Of a stretch of DNA of 64,000 bases, positions 50,444-61,884 are shown one piece after another. The position numbers and the translations under genes were made by a program. How positions within the stretch are numbered: the first letter of the stretch is position 1; each line of letters begins with the position of its first letter. Source of the DNA: Rhizophlyctis rosea (taxonomy: Eukaryota > Chytridiomycota > Chytridiomycetes > Rhizophlyctidales > Rhizophlyctidaceae); assembly GCA_027596075.1 (NCBI GenBank), contig JADGJC010000007.1, forward strand, positions 218,622-282,621, in the 5' to 3' direction. A model generated the notes under the pieces. That model was not told the origin of the DNA. It did no database searches and saw only the letters and a list, made by a program, of their open reading frames with translations.

Positions 50444-51318
50444 TTTGACGTTGACGTTGACGTTGAAGCTAGCAAATATAATAAAAACAGAGGTGCAAGC
50501 CGAAATGCTGCAAGGGTTTCGCCAGAGGTAAACAAACAGGGTTTCCTTCTGACGTCTGAGTTGACGCGCCTTTACCGACAAATGAGCTTCTCTAACCACT
50601 ATCACACGCTCACAGCTATGGCCAATCACAGTATGTAGCCTTTCATACAATACAGGAATGGGTGTTGAAGTGCAAAAGTGAGAGTGTTACTGGGAGGGTG
50701 AGTTCTTGGCTGAGGGTGTTTGGTCAACCTTTGTTTACTTGCGACGGTCAATCATTGAAGGGCGAACGGTGAGGCGGCTCTTGAGGCGTGAAGGTTGCAG
50801 CTTGGGAAGGCCATCTGGGAGCCTGCAGGAGGGACCAATGCGGTGGGTGGCACAAAGGGCCGAGGAGGTGGCTTAGAATCTGCATTGTGGAGTGTGGCGC
50901 ACATCACCCAATTTGGGGTTTAATGAGCTTTGTTACATAATCATCATATGTCCCATGTAACAAAAATAGCACATTGTAGCACAGACTACGCTACTGCGTC
51001 ATCACATGCTAGCAGCCCTGGAGCTTTCCAACCTTTCTGACAATCTTTGAACAGTGGGTAAGTCAAATGTACTGGTGCAAGCCATCTCATCTTCTCATCA
51101 TTGATAGTTAACCACGCTCCTCCACGTCAGTACTAGTATCCCCGCTATTCCCATATACTTTTGCTTGATAAGGACATCAACACGCAACTGTCGCATATCT
51201 TACCAACCTCCTCGGTTGCCAAAAGGGTAGGTCTTTTGCTGTGGCCTGTCGTGCTAGTATCCCATACTGACGCGAGGCTTGCAAGATTTCTCAACCCCAA
51301 AAACCCCAACGTCCTGTC
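50444..51318. other. Intergenic region between disordered protein and Cys-rich gene
   Basis: An 875-nt region with no supported gene; it is the divergent promoter area of the two flanking genes. A CCAAT sequence lies near 50624. Confidence 0.5.
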
Positions 51319-51576
51319 ATGCCATCCTCAGAAAGCCCACCACCTCCATATAGCGCAACGGGGGTAGCAGATTCAACTGTGCAACAGCCCAATCCCCTGC
51401 CATCCATGGCTATTCCAGGAGGGAATGATCCTCCAAAGGCTGTGAGCGGAGGAAACATAGGGTGTGACTGCTGCGATTGTGGGTGTTGTGGGGATCAGTG
51501 CATGCAAACAAGTAATCAAGTTTGCGGATACTGCTTTGCAGGCTGCCTAGGTGCCATTTGCGCCTGCAGTAACTGA
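51319..51576 (+). CDS. Small proline- and cysteine-rich protein, no signal peptide
   Basis: A single-exon gene of 85 codons. The N-terminal 45 residues are disordered and Pro/Ser-rich, with PPPPYSA resembling a WW-domain-binding PPxY motif. The C-terminal 35 residues hold twelve cysteines, arranged CDCCDCGCCGDQC, then CGYCFAGCLGAICACSN at the end. The C-terminal part is mildly hydrophobic, recalling CYSTM-type or PLAC8-like Cys-rich membrane-associated tails. The pattern is not an exact match to either family. Metal binding, palmitoylation or membrane attachment are all possible. Composition is far from random, and TGTAAATA follows the stop (51635-51642), so I think the gene is real. Confidence 0.62.
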   Translation: MPSSESPPPPYSATGVADSTVQQPNPLPSMAIPGGNDPPKAVSGGNIGCDCCDCGCCGDQCMQTSNQVCGYCFAGCLGAICACSN

Positions 51577-51658
51577 CAGTGTACGAGACCCCTAGCAATG
51601 GCCCATAATTTAGCGAACAACCAATACCCGCATCTGTAAATATGTAGCACTAAATGTA

Positions 51659-52519
51659 TTATCTGGCAAACGGAGGGAGTCCATATTTTTCGGGAACAAA
51701 GTCCTCCATACTCGATAACACCTCCGTTGCACTCTTCGCCAGACCCGGCTCTTGATCAAGATTGATATCGGGAATCCATACAACCCGCATTCCTGCATTC
51801 AATGCCGCCTGTACACCCGAGGGAGCGTCTTCGAATACGAGGCATGACTGAGGATTTGAAAGATCCGCGTTGATCGCCTTGGCTGCTGCCAGGAAGAGGT
51901 CTGGATGGGGCTTCCCGCGGTGAACTGCTGAATCGTCTCCACAAGTGACGTGATCAAAAAGCTGAAACAATTCCTGATTTTGTGATGTTTTCAGCACGAA
52001 CCCATCTCGATGTGAGGACGTCGCTACCTGGATTGAATCAAAATTCAACACAGCACCCGGCGTGATCGCACACAAGACCAACCGTACCGCAATTGGGACC
52101 CCGTGATCATGTAAATGTTTCACTAAACGTGTCACTCCAGGCAAAGGCCGGCATGAAGGAAAGAGTTCGGCGTGGCCAATCCGACGAGCAGCTATGTATT
52201 CGTCGACGGTCATGGGAACGTCCAGTGTTTTCACCAAAAGTTCCGCCGCGTCCCGCTCTTTGAGTCCCATCATTTGGGCCTTCAAAGACCATTCAAAGTT
52301 CTTTCCATATTTAGAGACGACGTTTTGGGTGACTTCCGTGTAGACACGTTCGGTGTCCTTTTTCAGGGCGTTGAGAGGGGCGAAAAGGTGAGCAGAGAAG
52401 TACGATGAAGACCCACCAACAGCAGCCTACGAAAGGGTAAGTCTTGGAGCACTGGAGCTATATGGTGAGGTGAGGGCTTACCCATCCATATCAAACAGGA
52501 CATGAGTGATTTTCGTCAT
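51659..52519 (-). CDS. PUDP: HAD-superfamily phosphatase, pseudouridine-5'-phosphatase-like
   Basis: A cytosolic haloacid dehalogenase hydrolase. Related enzymes (HDHD1/PUDP, sugar phosphatases) dephosphorylate small phosphoesters; the substrate here is not fixed. The start at 52519 gives MTKITHVLFDMDG, motif I with the nucleophile Asp. LLLDTERVYTEVTQNV is rebuilt only by including a 10-nt microexon (52417-52426). The cap domain follows (MMGLKERDAAELLVKTLDVP), then LPGVTRLVKHLHDHG, PIAVATSSHRDGFVLKTS (motif II, Ser after an intron), GKPHPDLFLAAAKAI (motif III Lys) and CLVFEDAPSGVQAALNAGM (motif IV acidic). All catalytic motifs are intact. The C-terminus ends EKYGLPPFAR. Confidence 0.88.
52417..52426 (-). 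other. PUDP: 10-nt microexon in HAD phosphatase
   Basis: On the minus strand the 10 nt GCTGCTGTTG lie between a 55-nt intron (GTAAGC...GTAG) and a 59-nt intron (GTGGGT...AAAAG). It supplies the LLL of DMDGLLLDTERVYT, in phase, in the catalytic loop. Confidence 0.88.
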
Positions 52520-52633
52520 TGTGATTTTGCTGTTCTACAGATGAGAGTGAAGAGTCTGAAGACGCAGGGGTGGCCGCTGCGCCGAGGGCCTCTTGTAGAA
52601 CCCGAGAGTTTGGGACTCGGAATTTGGGAACGC

Positions 52634-52639
52634 CACGTG
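52634..52639. promoter_or_regulatory. CACGTG E-box between divergent HAD phosphatase and RlmN genes
   Basis: A CACGTG palindrome in the context GCCACGTGCG, centred in the 225-nt divergent promoter, about 106 nt before the RlmN start and 115 nt before the phosphatase start. Confidence 0.45.
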
Positions 52640-52744
52640 CGCCACTTGGCATGTTGGGTCTTCAACTTTTTCCCTGCTGATCCTCCTCTCCTCCTCTCCT
52701 CCCTCCATGCTCCAACCTTCGTCGTCTTCGACCTAACAATTGAA

Positions 52745-54229
52745 ATGTTATGTAGTAGGCCGGTGTTGTACCTTGGGCGGTGCGCGACCCTACGCACTAG
52801 GCCCTACAGCAGCGTTGCGGACGTTAGTAATGCCGCTCCCATGACTTCGTCATCCGCAACACCCTCCTTACGTGATTTTATAAGCAAACCCAAACGGAAC
52901 CTCCTCAGCTTATCGAAGACTGAACTCGCTCAAGCCCTCAAAGAGTCGGGAATTCCTCTCAAACCATATGCTGCGACTCAAATCTGGGGCGCAATATATG
53001 GACAAGGAGTGACCAGTTTTGATGGCATTTCTTCATTACCCAAAAATGTCCGGCAGCAGCTCAGCGAGCAGTTTGTTTTGGATATTGGTACAGTCAAGGT
53101 ATTGTGCCCTTGCCCTTGTGCAGATTATCAAAGAAGCTCCCAGACTGACGCGTCCATAGGAGAAGCTAGTCTCTGAAGACGGTACAAAAAAGTGGCTGCT
53201 GAACTTTGGGGGCAAAGCAGACGTGGAGACTGTCTTCATACCTATGGCTTCAAAGGGCGAAGGCCGAAGGACCGGGACCGTTTGCGTGAGCAGTCAGGTC
53301 GGCTGCACATTGGCGTGCAGCTTTTGCCATACAGGCACACAAAAGCTACTGCGGAATTTGACCGCATCAGAAATTCTTGCACAGCTGATGCATGTCATGC
53401 ATGATGTTGGAGATTTCCCGGTAACCAAAACGAAGCCGCGAACAGTGACGAATATCGTCTTTATGGTATGGTGGAGTTGCGGTATTGGGAATGAGAATTG
53501 ATTTGCTCATTCAACTCTATCTCAGGGTCAAGGCGAACCACTCCTCAACCCCACCGCCGTTTTCCCGGCAATCTCCACCATAACCTCTCCCTCCGCATTG
53601 GGATTCGCACCTTGGCGCGTCACTGTCTCCACATCCGGCGTAGCTCCTGCCATTGAACGCATTGGGAAGGAATTGCGTGCGGGTTTAGCGATCTCGCTCC
53701 ATGCTACCAACGATGCTCTACGGGATGAGTTGGTCCCAATTAACAAGAAATACTCAATCGAAGAATTGTTGAATGCATGTCGAGATTATCTGCTTCACTT
53801 ACCGCAGGATAGCAGACATAGGAGAATTACGTTTGAGTATGTTGCCATGTGCTTCTATCTCACTCATGTTGACAGCTCACCTGGTTCTCCCACAGATACG
53901 TCATGCTGAGAGATGTGAATGATTCACCACACCATGCGAGGGAATTGATTAAGTTGGTTGGACAGTTCCCATCGCATGTGAATCTCATTCCGTTCAACCC
54001 GTGGCCTGGGTCGAAGTACGTATCATCTACTGAGGAGTCCATTCGAACGTTTTCTGCGATTGTGCGGAAGGCGGGGATTGAGTGTACGACAAGGACACCG
54101 AGAGGACAGGATATCATGGCTGCTTGGTATGTTTACTTTGATGTGGGTTCTGTTACAGGTATGACTGATCTAACGTGCTTTTTCAGTGGGCAGTTGAAAA
54201 GCGCCGCAGAAGGGAAGGCGATGGCTTAG
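52745..54229 (+). CDS. rlmN: RlmN-family radical SAM RNA methyltransferase, mitochondrial candidate
   Basis: The RlmN family methylates C2 of an adenine in large-subunit rRNA (A2503 in bacteria) and of tRNA A37. Exon 1 starts [19 protein letters not shown], an Arg-rich presequence pointing to mitochondria. Then come [58 protein letters not shown] and [19 protein letters not shown] with the CxxxCxxC iron-sulfur site. [61 protein letters not shown] and the C-terminal ACGQL with the mechanistic Cys follow. All key residues are intact, so it should be active. Five or six exons with short spliceosomal introns show that it is a settled nuclear gene and not contamination. Homologues are bacterial and plastid, and patchy in fungi. 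Confidence 0.92.
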
Positions 54230-55128
54230 TACGATGGGCTTGCCATTGTTCTGGTTTGTGTAGATGATTTTTTCTTTCTGTTTGTAAATCAATGTACATA
54301 TCCGCACTTGCATTAACACAAAGATATTATGGATGGTGGATGGAAGGAGTTCTTTCCGCAATGATACAGCGGTGAATGAGCTGAGAGGTCTTAAACAGGT
54401 TGGAGTCAAAGCATGAAAGATTGCAGACGCATCTCAACCCCACCAAGTTCGTTATGGTGGCGCCCGCAATAGGTAGCAATGACTGCTGCATGTTTGATTC
54501 CAGACGAAGATGGCACTTACCACCCAAAGCATCAATACCAATTCCAGAGAGCCTCGCAAAACAGGAGGCAGCAAATGGTGTCAGCAGATGGACTGCCGGG
54601 GCTTTTGCCCCATCTGGGTCTTGCCAAAATTGCAAAAAACTACAGCACGCAGTGTTCCCGTGTGGTCCCCCACCACAGTACTGACTGCGCCATCACCAGC
54701 TTAACTTCGGAGATCAGACGGGATCCGGTGCTTTCTGGTGTGTATGGCCGTAGATGAAGATTGACCTTCATCAAAGGCTGCTGCGCTCAGTGCCCCACAC
54801 CAACTGTGGACCTTAATCTCCTCGCCGGGCACCCTCATCCCCCCACTCCCAAGGTCCTGAAGCCTGAGGGCATTGACTGGGAAGTCCGAACACCCCACTC
54901 CCCCAAATGCCCAAATGCTTGAAAGTTCCGGCACGCTGTCAAGAAGGACATTAACCGAGCCCCTCTGAACTAGGTAATGCTAGCACATATGTGGATATAT
55001 TACAAAGTGAAAAGGTACATATGTACAAAAAAACATAGATGAGAAACCTTCCAAGCCCGTTTCATCTCGTTAATGCCTCTACTCCTGCCGCAAACCACTT
55101 CGTCAATCGCAACTCAGCAACGGTCTTC
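54230..55128. other. Convergent region between RlmN and small SPT subunit gene
   Basis: A 0.9-kb gap. TGTACATA (54293-54300) follows the RlmN stop. A minus-strand TGTACATA (55020-55027) lies about 100 nt past the SPT-subunit stop. Overlapping plus-strand open frames at 54400-54757 have no conserved motif. The part from 55062 to 55128 is read as open by the wrong frame of the neighbouring gene but is 3' UTR. Confidence 0.5.
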
Positions 55129-55472
55129 TTAGGAGGTGGTTCCAAAAATGTAGTAATAGGCTTTCGAGAAGAAGTTCTGGGCGTAGTTTGGTGCGAAGGA
55201 GAACGCGGTGTATAGGGAGAGGAGGGTGAAGAAAAGGATGACAGTGTCTGTATGGCACGTTGAAGAAAATCGTCAGTAACACGTGGCTGCGTTCTGCAGA
55301 CATATTGTGGGCAGGAAGTGGGGGGGAGAAGTCTGCGTTGGACATTTGGGAATAGGAGGGGTTGAGGGTACGTACTGAAGGCGACCTTTTCCCAGGGTTC
55401 CAACATGTACAACCCTAGCGTGAGCTCCCATTGGTATATTTTGAGCTTAGCATAGTTCGTTAGAGAGGACAT
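55129..55472 (-). CDS. SPTSSA: Small subunit of serine palmitoyltransferase (ssSPT, animal-like)
   Basis: A short ER membrane activator of serine palmitoyltransferase, the first enzyme of sphingolipid synthesis. Exon 1 (55472-55376) codes MSSLTNYAKLKIYQWELTLG and LYMLEPWEKVAF. A 128-nt intron (55375-55248, GTACGT...ACAG) joins it in phase to NTVILFFTLLSLYTAFSF. The tail is APNYAQNFFSKAYYYIFGTTS and the stop is at 55129. The YQ(W/Y)E...LYMLEPWE(K/R)xxFNT block is the signature of the family, and one hydrophobic helix follows it. Reading straight through the intron gives a longer false C-terminus in another frame. The protein is about 71 residues, like animal ssSPT and unlike the diverged yeast Tsc3. 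Confidence 0.87.
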
Positions 55473-55843
55473 TGTTGCTTGGAGTTGGCGACGGCGCAAT
55501 TTGGAGGCGGGAGGTTAAAGGTCAATTGCGTGGGAAGTTGGGTGGGTAGGTTTAGGGGTAGGCGGGTTCGTCAGCCATGCGGCAGGTTCCAACGGCCATT
55601 AGCCCCAGGGCTTTGGGGCTCACGGAGGTGATGATGCGGCACGGTCCACGCCATATTCACCAGCCACCTCAAGCCATCGCACGACTGCAACCCTGGTCGA
55701 GTGAACCCAAAGTAAACCCAAAGTAAACCCCGGCCAAATTCTATCACACACATCCTTTCCCACCACCTATTATAGTACAAAGGTGAGGCACGCCTACTAC
55801 CCAAATTCACTGAACCCGTATTTACACCTTGCATAGTGCAGCA
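55473..55843. other. Divergent promoter region ssSPT/proteasome alpha-4
   Basis: A 371-nt gap without a gene. It contains a short tandem duplication (CCCAAAGTAAA twice, about 55708-55730). Confidence 0.5.
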
Positions 55844-57017
55844 ATGTCAGGCTACGATCGCGCTCTTACAGTTTTCTCGCCCGATGGGCATCTCTTCCAA
55901 GTCGAATATGTAAGATCTTCAATTGCAAGCACCAGCCACGCGCGGTTCTCCGACAGAAGCTAATTATATCTCCTAGGCACTAGAAGCTGTGCGAAAAGGA
56001 ACCGTTGCGGTCAGTAGTTTATGTGGTTTTCTCCCGTCAAAGGTCGATTATTTGTTCTAAACCCCGTTCGCAGGTTGGTGTGCGAGGGAAGGACGTGGTG
56101 GTGTTGGGAGTCGAGAAGAAGTCGGTGTTGAAGCTACAGGACCCGCGGACAGTGAAGAAGGTGGCCATGCTGGATGACCACGTCTGTATGGCATTTGCTG
56201 GTGGGTTTGCATCTTCGGAGTATGCGGGCATTCAGCAACGGGCACTGAATACCGCACACTTCCAACTCTTGTAGGCTTGACTGCCGACGCACGCGTCCTG
56301 ATAAACAAAGCTCGTATCGAATGTCAAAGCCATCGTCTCACAGTCGAAGACCCCGTGTCAGTAGAGTACATCACCCGATATATCGCCGGAGTCCAACAGG
56401 TGAGTCCGCCTAGCCGCACCTTCATACTCGGACAATCAACCTGAACATGTCACTTAAATCAGAAATACACACAAAGCGGAGGTGTCCGTCCATTCGGTAT
56501 CTCCACACTGATCATCGGCTTCGACGCGGACAAAGTACCAAAACTCTACCAAACGGACCCGTCCGGTATCTACTCTGCATGGAAGGCAAATGCAATCGGG
56601 AGAAGTTCAAAGACTGTGCGGGAGTTCTTGGAGAAGAACTACAAGGAGGATGCGAGCAAGGACGATACCATTAAGCTTGCCATTAGGTCTTTGCTGGAGG
56701 TTGTGCAGACCGGCGCGAAGAATATTGAGATCGCATACATGGGACCAGATAGTGTGCTCAGGGTGGGTATACATGGAAGACAGGCGCTGCGTCACGGCAT
56801 GTCGGAAACTCACTCCCATTTTTGGCAGAATTTGGAAGCAGCTGAGGTCGAGGAAGTATGCTCAATCATTGAGAAGGAAAATGCAGCAGAGGTATGTCTT
56901 GAGATTTGCCCAAAGTCCGGAAACTCCGCTAACTCGACAACTATATAGGCGGAGAAGAAGAACAAGAAGAGGGGTGATCCTACAGCTGCTGCGGGGGCTG
57001 GATCCAGTTCTAGCTAA
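55844..57017 (+). CDS. PRE6: 20S proteasome subunit alpha-4 (PSMA7/PRE6)
   Basis: A structural alpha-ring subunit of the 20S core particle. The start ATG gives [20 protein letters not shown], the alpha-subunit N-terminal gate motif (YDR...[12 protein letters not shown]). Exons then read [108 protein letters not shown] and FLEKNYKED, ending with a Lys-rich tail. EKKSV...[11 protein letters not shown] and the EFLEKNY motif assign it to alpha-4 (PSMA7) over other alpha subunits. Six or seven exons are present. TGTATATA (57035-57042) follows the stop. Confidence 0.95.
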
Positions 57018-57241
57018 ATCTGCAGCGGGTACATTGTATATACAGTTGAGTAATAAAACAGAAATGCTTTTTTCATGGAGGCTATATCCGTGTTGTGCAG
57101 CAAGAGGGAAACACTATTCAGATGCCGCAAGGTTGTTGGTGGAGAGTGGTGACCAGACGCTTATAGGCAGTTTTCTATTTAAACAGTAGGGGATATGATT
57201 TACAATCTATCTACAGTCTTCACCATGAGCGCACCGCTATT

Positions 57242-58887
57242 CTAAGCACTTCCAACAGGTAACGATGGCTGCCAAACATGACCAAAAGGTTCCTTCCTCC
57301 TCGCCGCCATTTTCAGACACGCACGTCGACCCTCCAAAAACAACATCGAATCTTCATAGGACTGCGGAATGATTTCTCTCAAATTGTCGTCTGGCGCGTA
57401 GAAGCCAAACGAGAACGTGTTGGTTGTTTCGCGGACGTCGCGGATGGGGTCTATCACATCTGCTTGAACTCTCAATTGGAAAGTCTTCTCGGAGGGGGAT
57501 GCATATACGACGTTTGCTGTTAATGATAGCAATGAACCGATTGGCACTGGCCGTCGGAACATGACGTCGTCCATCGCTGCAAGTAGGACTTTTGGGGACT
57601 TTGTGTATACCATGGCAGTTGAGTAGGCCAGTTCGAACGCAAGGCGCATTAGATATCCACCTGTCGGATGTCAGTTATCGTATTCCAAGTGTCAGACATC
57701 AAAGCGCACTCACCAAAGATGTTATTATGTATGTTGCGGTCCTGTGGCATGCACATGATTAGTGACTGTTGCTTGGCATCTTTCATGAATATTGCGTCAT
57801 CAGGTAAATGAGCGGCGTCCAGGTTTCGGGTTTTGAGATACATGTCTACACGGATCTTAGCGTTATGCAAAATGTGGCCCATGCTTTGATCTGGACTCAC
57901 TGTGGATGAGGTACATTTCCTCCACGCTGGGAGGTCTTCTCGTCAAATCGGCTTGGCGAGCGAGTTGTTTGAAATTCTTTCTTTCTATACACGAGGCATA
58001 AGGCCATGTTGATCATCATCGGCCACACCATCAGTCTAGCTCACCTCCCGCAGCATCAATGATCTTCTGTTCCTCTTCTGTCTCAACAACCAGTCTGTTG
58101 ATTTGCTCGGCTTTATATGTCTCCGGATTTCTGGCTACCATTGTGAAGAGAGCGGACAGGATGGTTTCTCCATCCGGAACAGTTTCAACTTTCATAGATA
58201 TCTCCATTGAAGAGGATCCAACATCTACAGGAAAGTCATGAGCATTGATTGACTCTTTCGTGCTGCCAAACATTCACGCACGCGTAACGAAGCCGCTGAG
58301 TTTGAAATCGGCATCAGGCGGAACAGATCTCGTCATGTCAATGCTGTCCACACTGGCGGTTACTATCGTCAAAGGATGCGTATCCTCGCTATTATCGTCA
58401 CAATGCAAGTACGCGATGGATCCCGCGAGAGCGTCCAGATTTTCCAAGATTTTGCCGGCACGGATGTTGCCATATGGATTGATATACTCCTCTCTGATCT
58501 GTGGATCGCTTTTGAAGGGGATGTAGTCCTCTACGTATGAGTCCCGCATTCGCTTATCAAGGATTTTTCGAGGTTTTGAAGGGTGTTGGGATGATTGTGC
58601 AGATCGGATGGCGAGGAATCGATCAATCCAATGCCTCTTGCCTGGCATGTGCGGCAGCACCGTATAGTGTGGACGGTGTGGATTTGACTCTGCCAGTAAT
58701 CAAATCAGACCAAAAAGCTTCCATCGCTTCTTCCTGTCCGTCTGGTGAACGTACCATCTTGTGGCAGCTGTTGGTCTCGAGTGGTTGGTCGTGTCGTCAA
58801 AAGTCTTGGTGTATGATGAGCAAGTGCTCCCTTTTTCAATACCAAAGGACGACACGAGCGGAGTCGTAGTGGTACAGCAGCAGTCAT
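57242..58887 (-). CDS. ACOT9: Acyl-CoA thioesterase, ACOT9-like (double hotdog), mitochondrial
   Basis: Hydrolyses acyl-CoA to free acid and CoA in mitochondria. The start at 58887 opens an Arg/Leu-rich presequence (MTAAVPLRLRSCRPLVLKKG). Exon 2 has RKILDKRMRDSYVEDYIPFK and INPYGNIRAGKILENLDALA, the first hotdog of the ACOT9 type. Next come SSSMEISMKVETVPDGETIL and SALFTMVARNPETY. The second hotdog contains SLIMCMPQDRNIHNNIFGG, YLMRLAFELAYSTAMVYT, VMFRRPVPIGSLLSLTANV and FQLRVQADVIDP, with a C-terminal stretch ending LPVGSA. Two hotdog units in order and the NxHNxIFGGYLMR motif are diagnostic. About six exons are separated by short introns. Confidence 0.88.
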
Positions 58888-59329
58888 TTTTGATATTCGT
58901 ACCCAACGCACTCAACGGAAAGCGTTCTTGAGGAAGTAAACAAAGGGGGAAAATAGCAACGCGACCAACGCGACGATAAATGGCTTCTGGAATCCCAAAT
59001 TGTGCGACGCCACATTGTGTGACAAGTGCTGCGTCATCCCCCCCATTTTAGATTGGAACGCTCAAATTTGGGCAGACACACCATTGCCAGAAGCCTGGTA
59101 AAACACTCAACTTGGAACACTCCAATTCTTCCCCAAAAAACTTACATCCACTACACCAACCCTCCTACGCATCCACTTTTGTGTAGGTGTCGCTCCTAAT
59201 TCGCCCCATTGGCTGAGTCGAAGGTGGAAACTTTCGTTAACCCAACGCAGCTCGCAGTCAAATCAGCTTATCCCTCAAAATCTCAGCGCCCCTTCGTGGC
59301 TGTTTTCACCCTGCGCGTCTCCTCATAGC
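58888..59329. other. Divergent promoter region ACOT9/MAPKK
   Basis: A 442-nt gap without a gene; a short direct repeat CAACGCGAC lies near 58960. Confidence 0.5.
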
Positions 59330-60726
<1,397 letters not shown>

Positions 60727-61339
60727 GATGAGGGCAAAGGGCGTCCTAATAGGAATTGATCTCTGTCCGGCTCATAATATTGGATTGGGCGCGCTTTTCG
60801 TTGGCCATTGGCCAATGTCTTTTGAACAACTTCTGACTCAATGAGTTGGTTGATGCTGGGTGGGGCCCCCTGGATGGTGCCGTGCACGGTGCATCAAACA
60901 ATGATCACCCTCGTCATTCGGGGTTCCGAAATCTGAACATTCGTGTGTTAGAACAAAAAGAAGGAAGGGCGAGGAAGGTGAACTCGAGTGTGTTCAGTTA
61001 GAGAGGACAAGGGCGACGAACAATGAATTGGCCAGGTCTGGGCCCAACTTTCCAGGTTTCTGATTGATGCGTTGGCTTTCACATTGCTCTTGTCGCAAAA
61101 TGCCGCAACGATGGCATACTGATTCACCAACTCTGGGATTGAAAGAATGCAATTCTGAAAAAATCTACACCGTGCGCGCACACATCTTATTAAACTACAG
61201 TAAGTACAAAAAAACAACTTGGGAGTTAAAGTAAAGCTACGCCGACAGTTCTCGTCATAATCAAGCTACGGTCTGATGCTACGACCATTGTCTATATAGG
61301 CTGAGAAGCTACGTCGGTGGGGGATCCATATAAACTGGC
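60727..61339. other. Convergent 3' region between MAPKK and NDUFA4-like gene
   Basis: A 613-nt gap. A perfect 12-nt palindrome CATTGGCCAATG (60807-60818) combines two CCAAT boxes. No gene was recognised. Confidence 0.5.
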
Positions 61340-61884
61340 TTAGAAGCCCTTGCGGGTCCAGCTAGACTCGAAGTGGCCAGTAGGGTTGTACATCTTGGTG
61401 GTTTGGTTTTGTTGGACGGTTTGGTAGGGTGTAGGGTTACCGCTGCAGGATTGGAAGGGATAGGATCAGCAACAATGAATACTTTGCATATGCTTTTTCA
61501 CCGCGTCCCCTCCACATGTAGCATCTATGAGTTCAGGATCTACTAGATGACGAAACGTCTCCACACAAATAGCTTCGGAGAGATTCCCATTTATTCCGGT
61601 TGGTCATCTTTACCCATAGCGCCGGCCCATAACAATCTTCCCCAGCATCACACCACGCCAAACTTGATGTAGATACTTACGCACGGTTCCAGATGACCTC
61701 GGGGCGGGTGGCCAAACGACCGAGGTACCAGAGGGCACCACCGGCGGCGAAGCCGATGATGGCGAAAAGGGGGTAAACCTGTGTAAACAAAGACGTGTTG
61801 AATGAGAATGGATGCCTCGTGGAATACATCGTAAAATCCAACACTTACAGCGCTAGGGGGACGAGCCAAAGTACCACCACCCAT
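61340..61884 (-). CDS. NDUFA4: NDUFA4/B12D-like small mitochondrial inner-membrane protein
   Basis: A small single-helix protein linked to cytochrome c oxidase (formerly assigned to complex I). Exon 1 (61884-61849) codes MGGGTLARPPSA and ends at GTAAGT. Exon 2 begins VYPLFAIIGFAAGGALWYLG, a transmembrane helix, and continues RLATRPEVIWNR. Exon 3 gives AGNPTPYQTVQQNQTTKMYN and ends TRKGF at 61340. The order helix, RLAxxPEVxWxRxxNPxPY, then KxYN is that of NDUFA4. The protein is about 75 residues, in the family range. A CACGTG box (62052-62057) lies about 168 nt upstream. Confidence 0.82.

Noticed and set aside
54400..54757. Three overlapping plus-strand frames of 64-94 codons
   Set aside because: No conservation visible; mutually exclusive frames in the RlmN 3' region.
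55062..55499. Continuous 145-codon minus-strand frame
   Set aside because: Its second half is the wrong frame; splicing 55375-55248 gives the true ssSPT C-terminus that stops at 55129.
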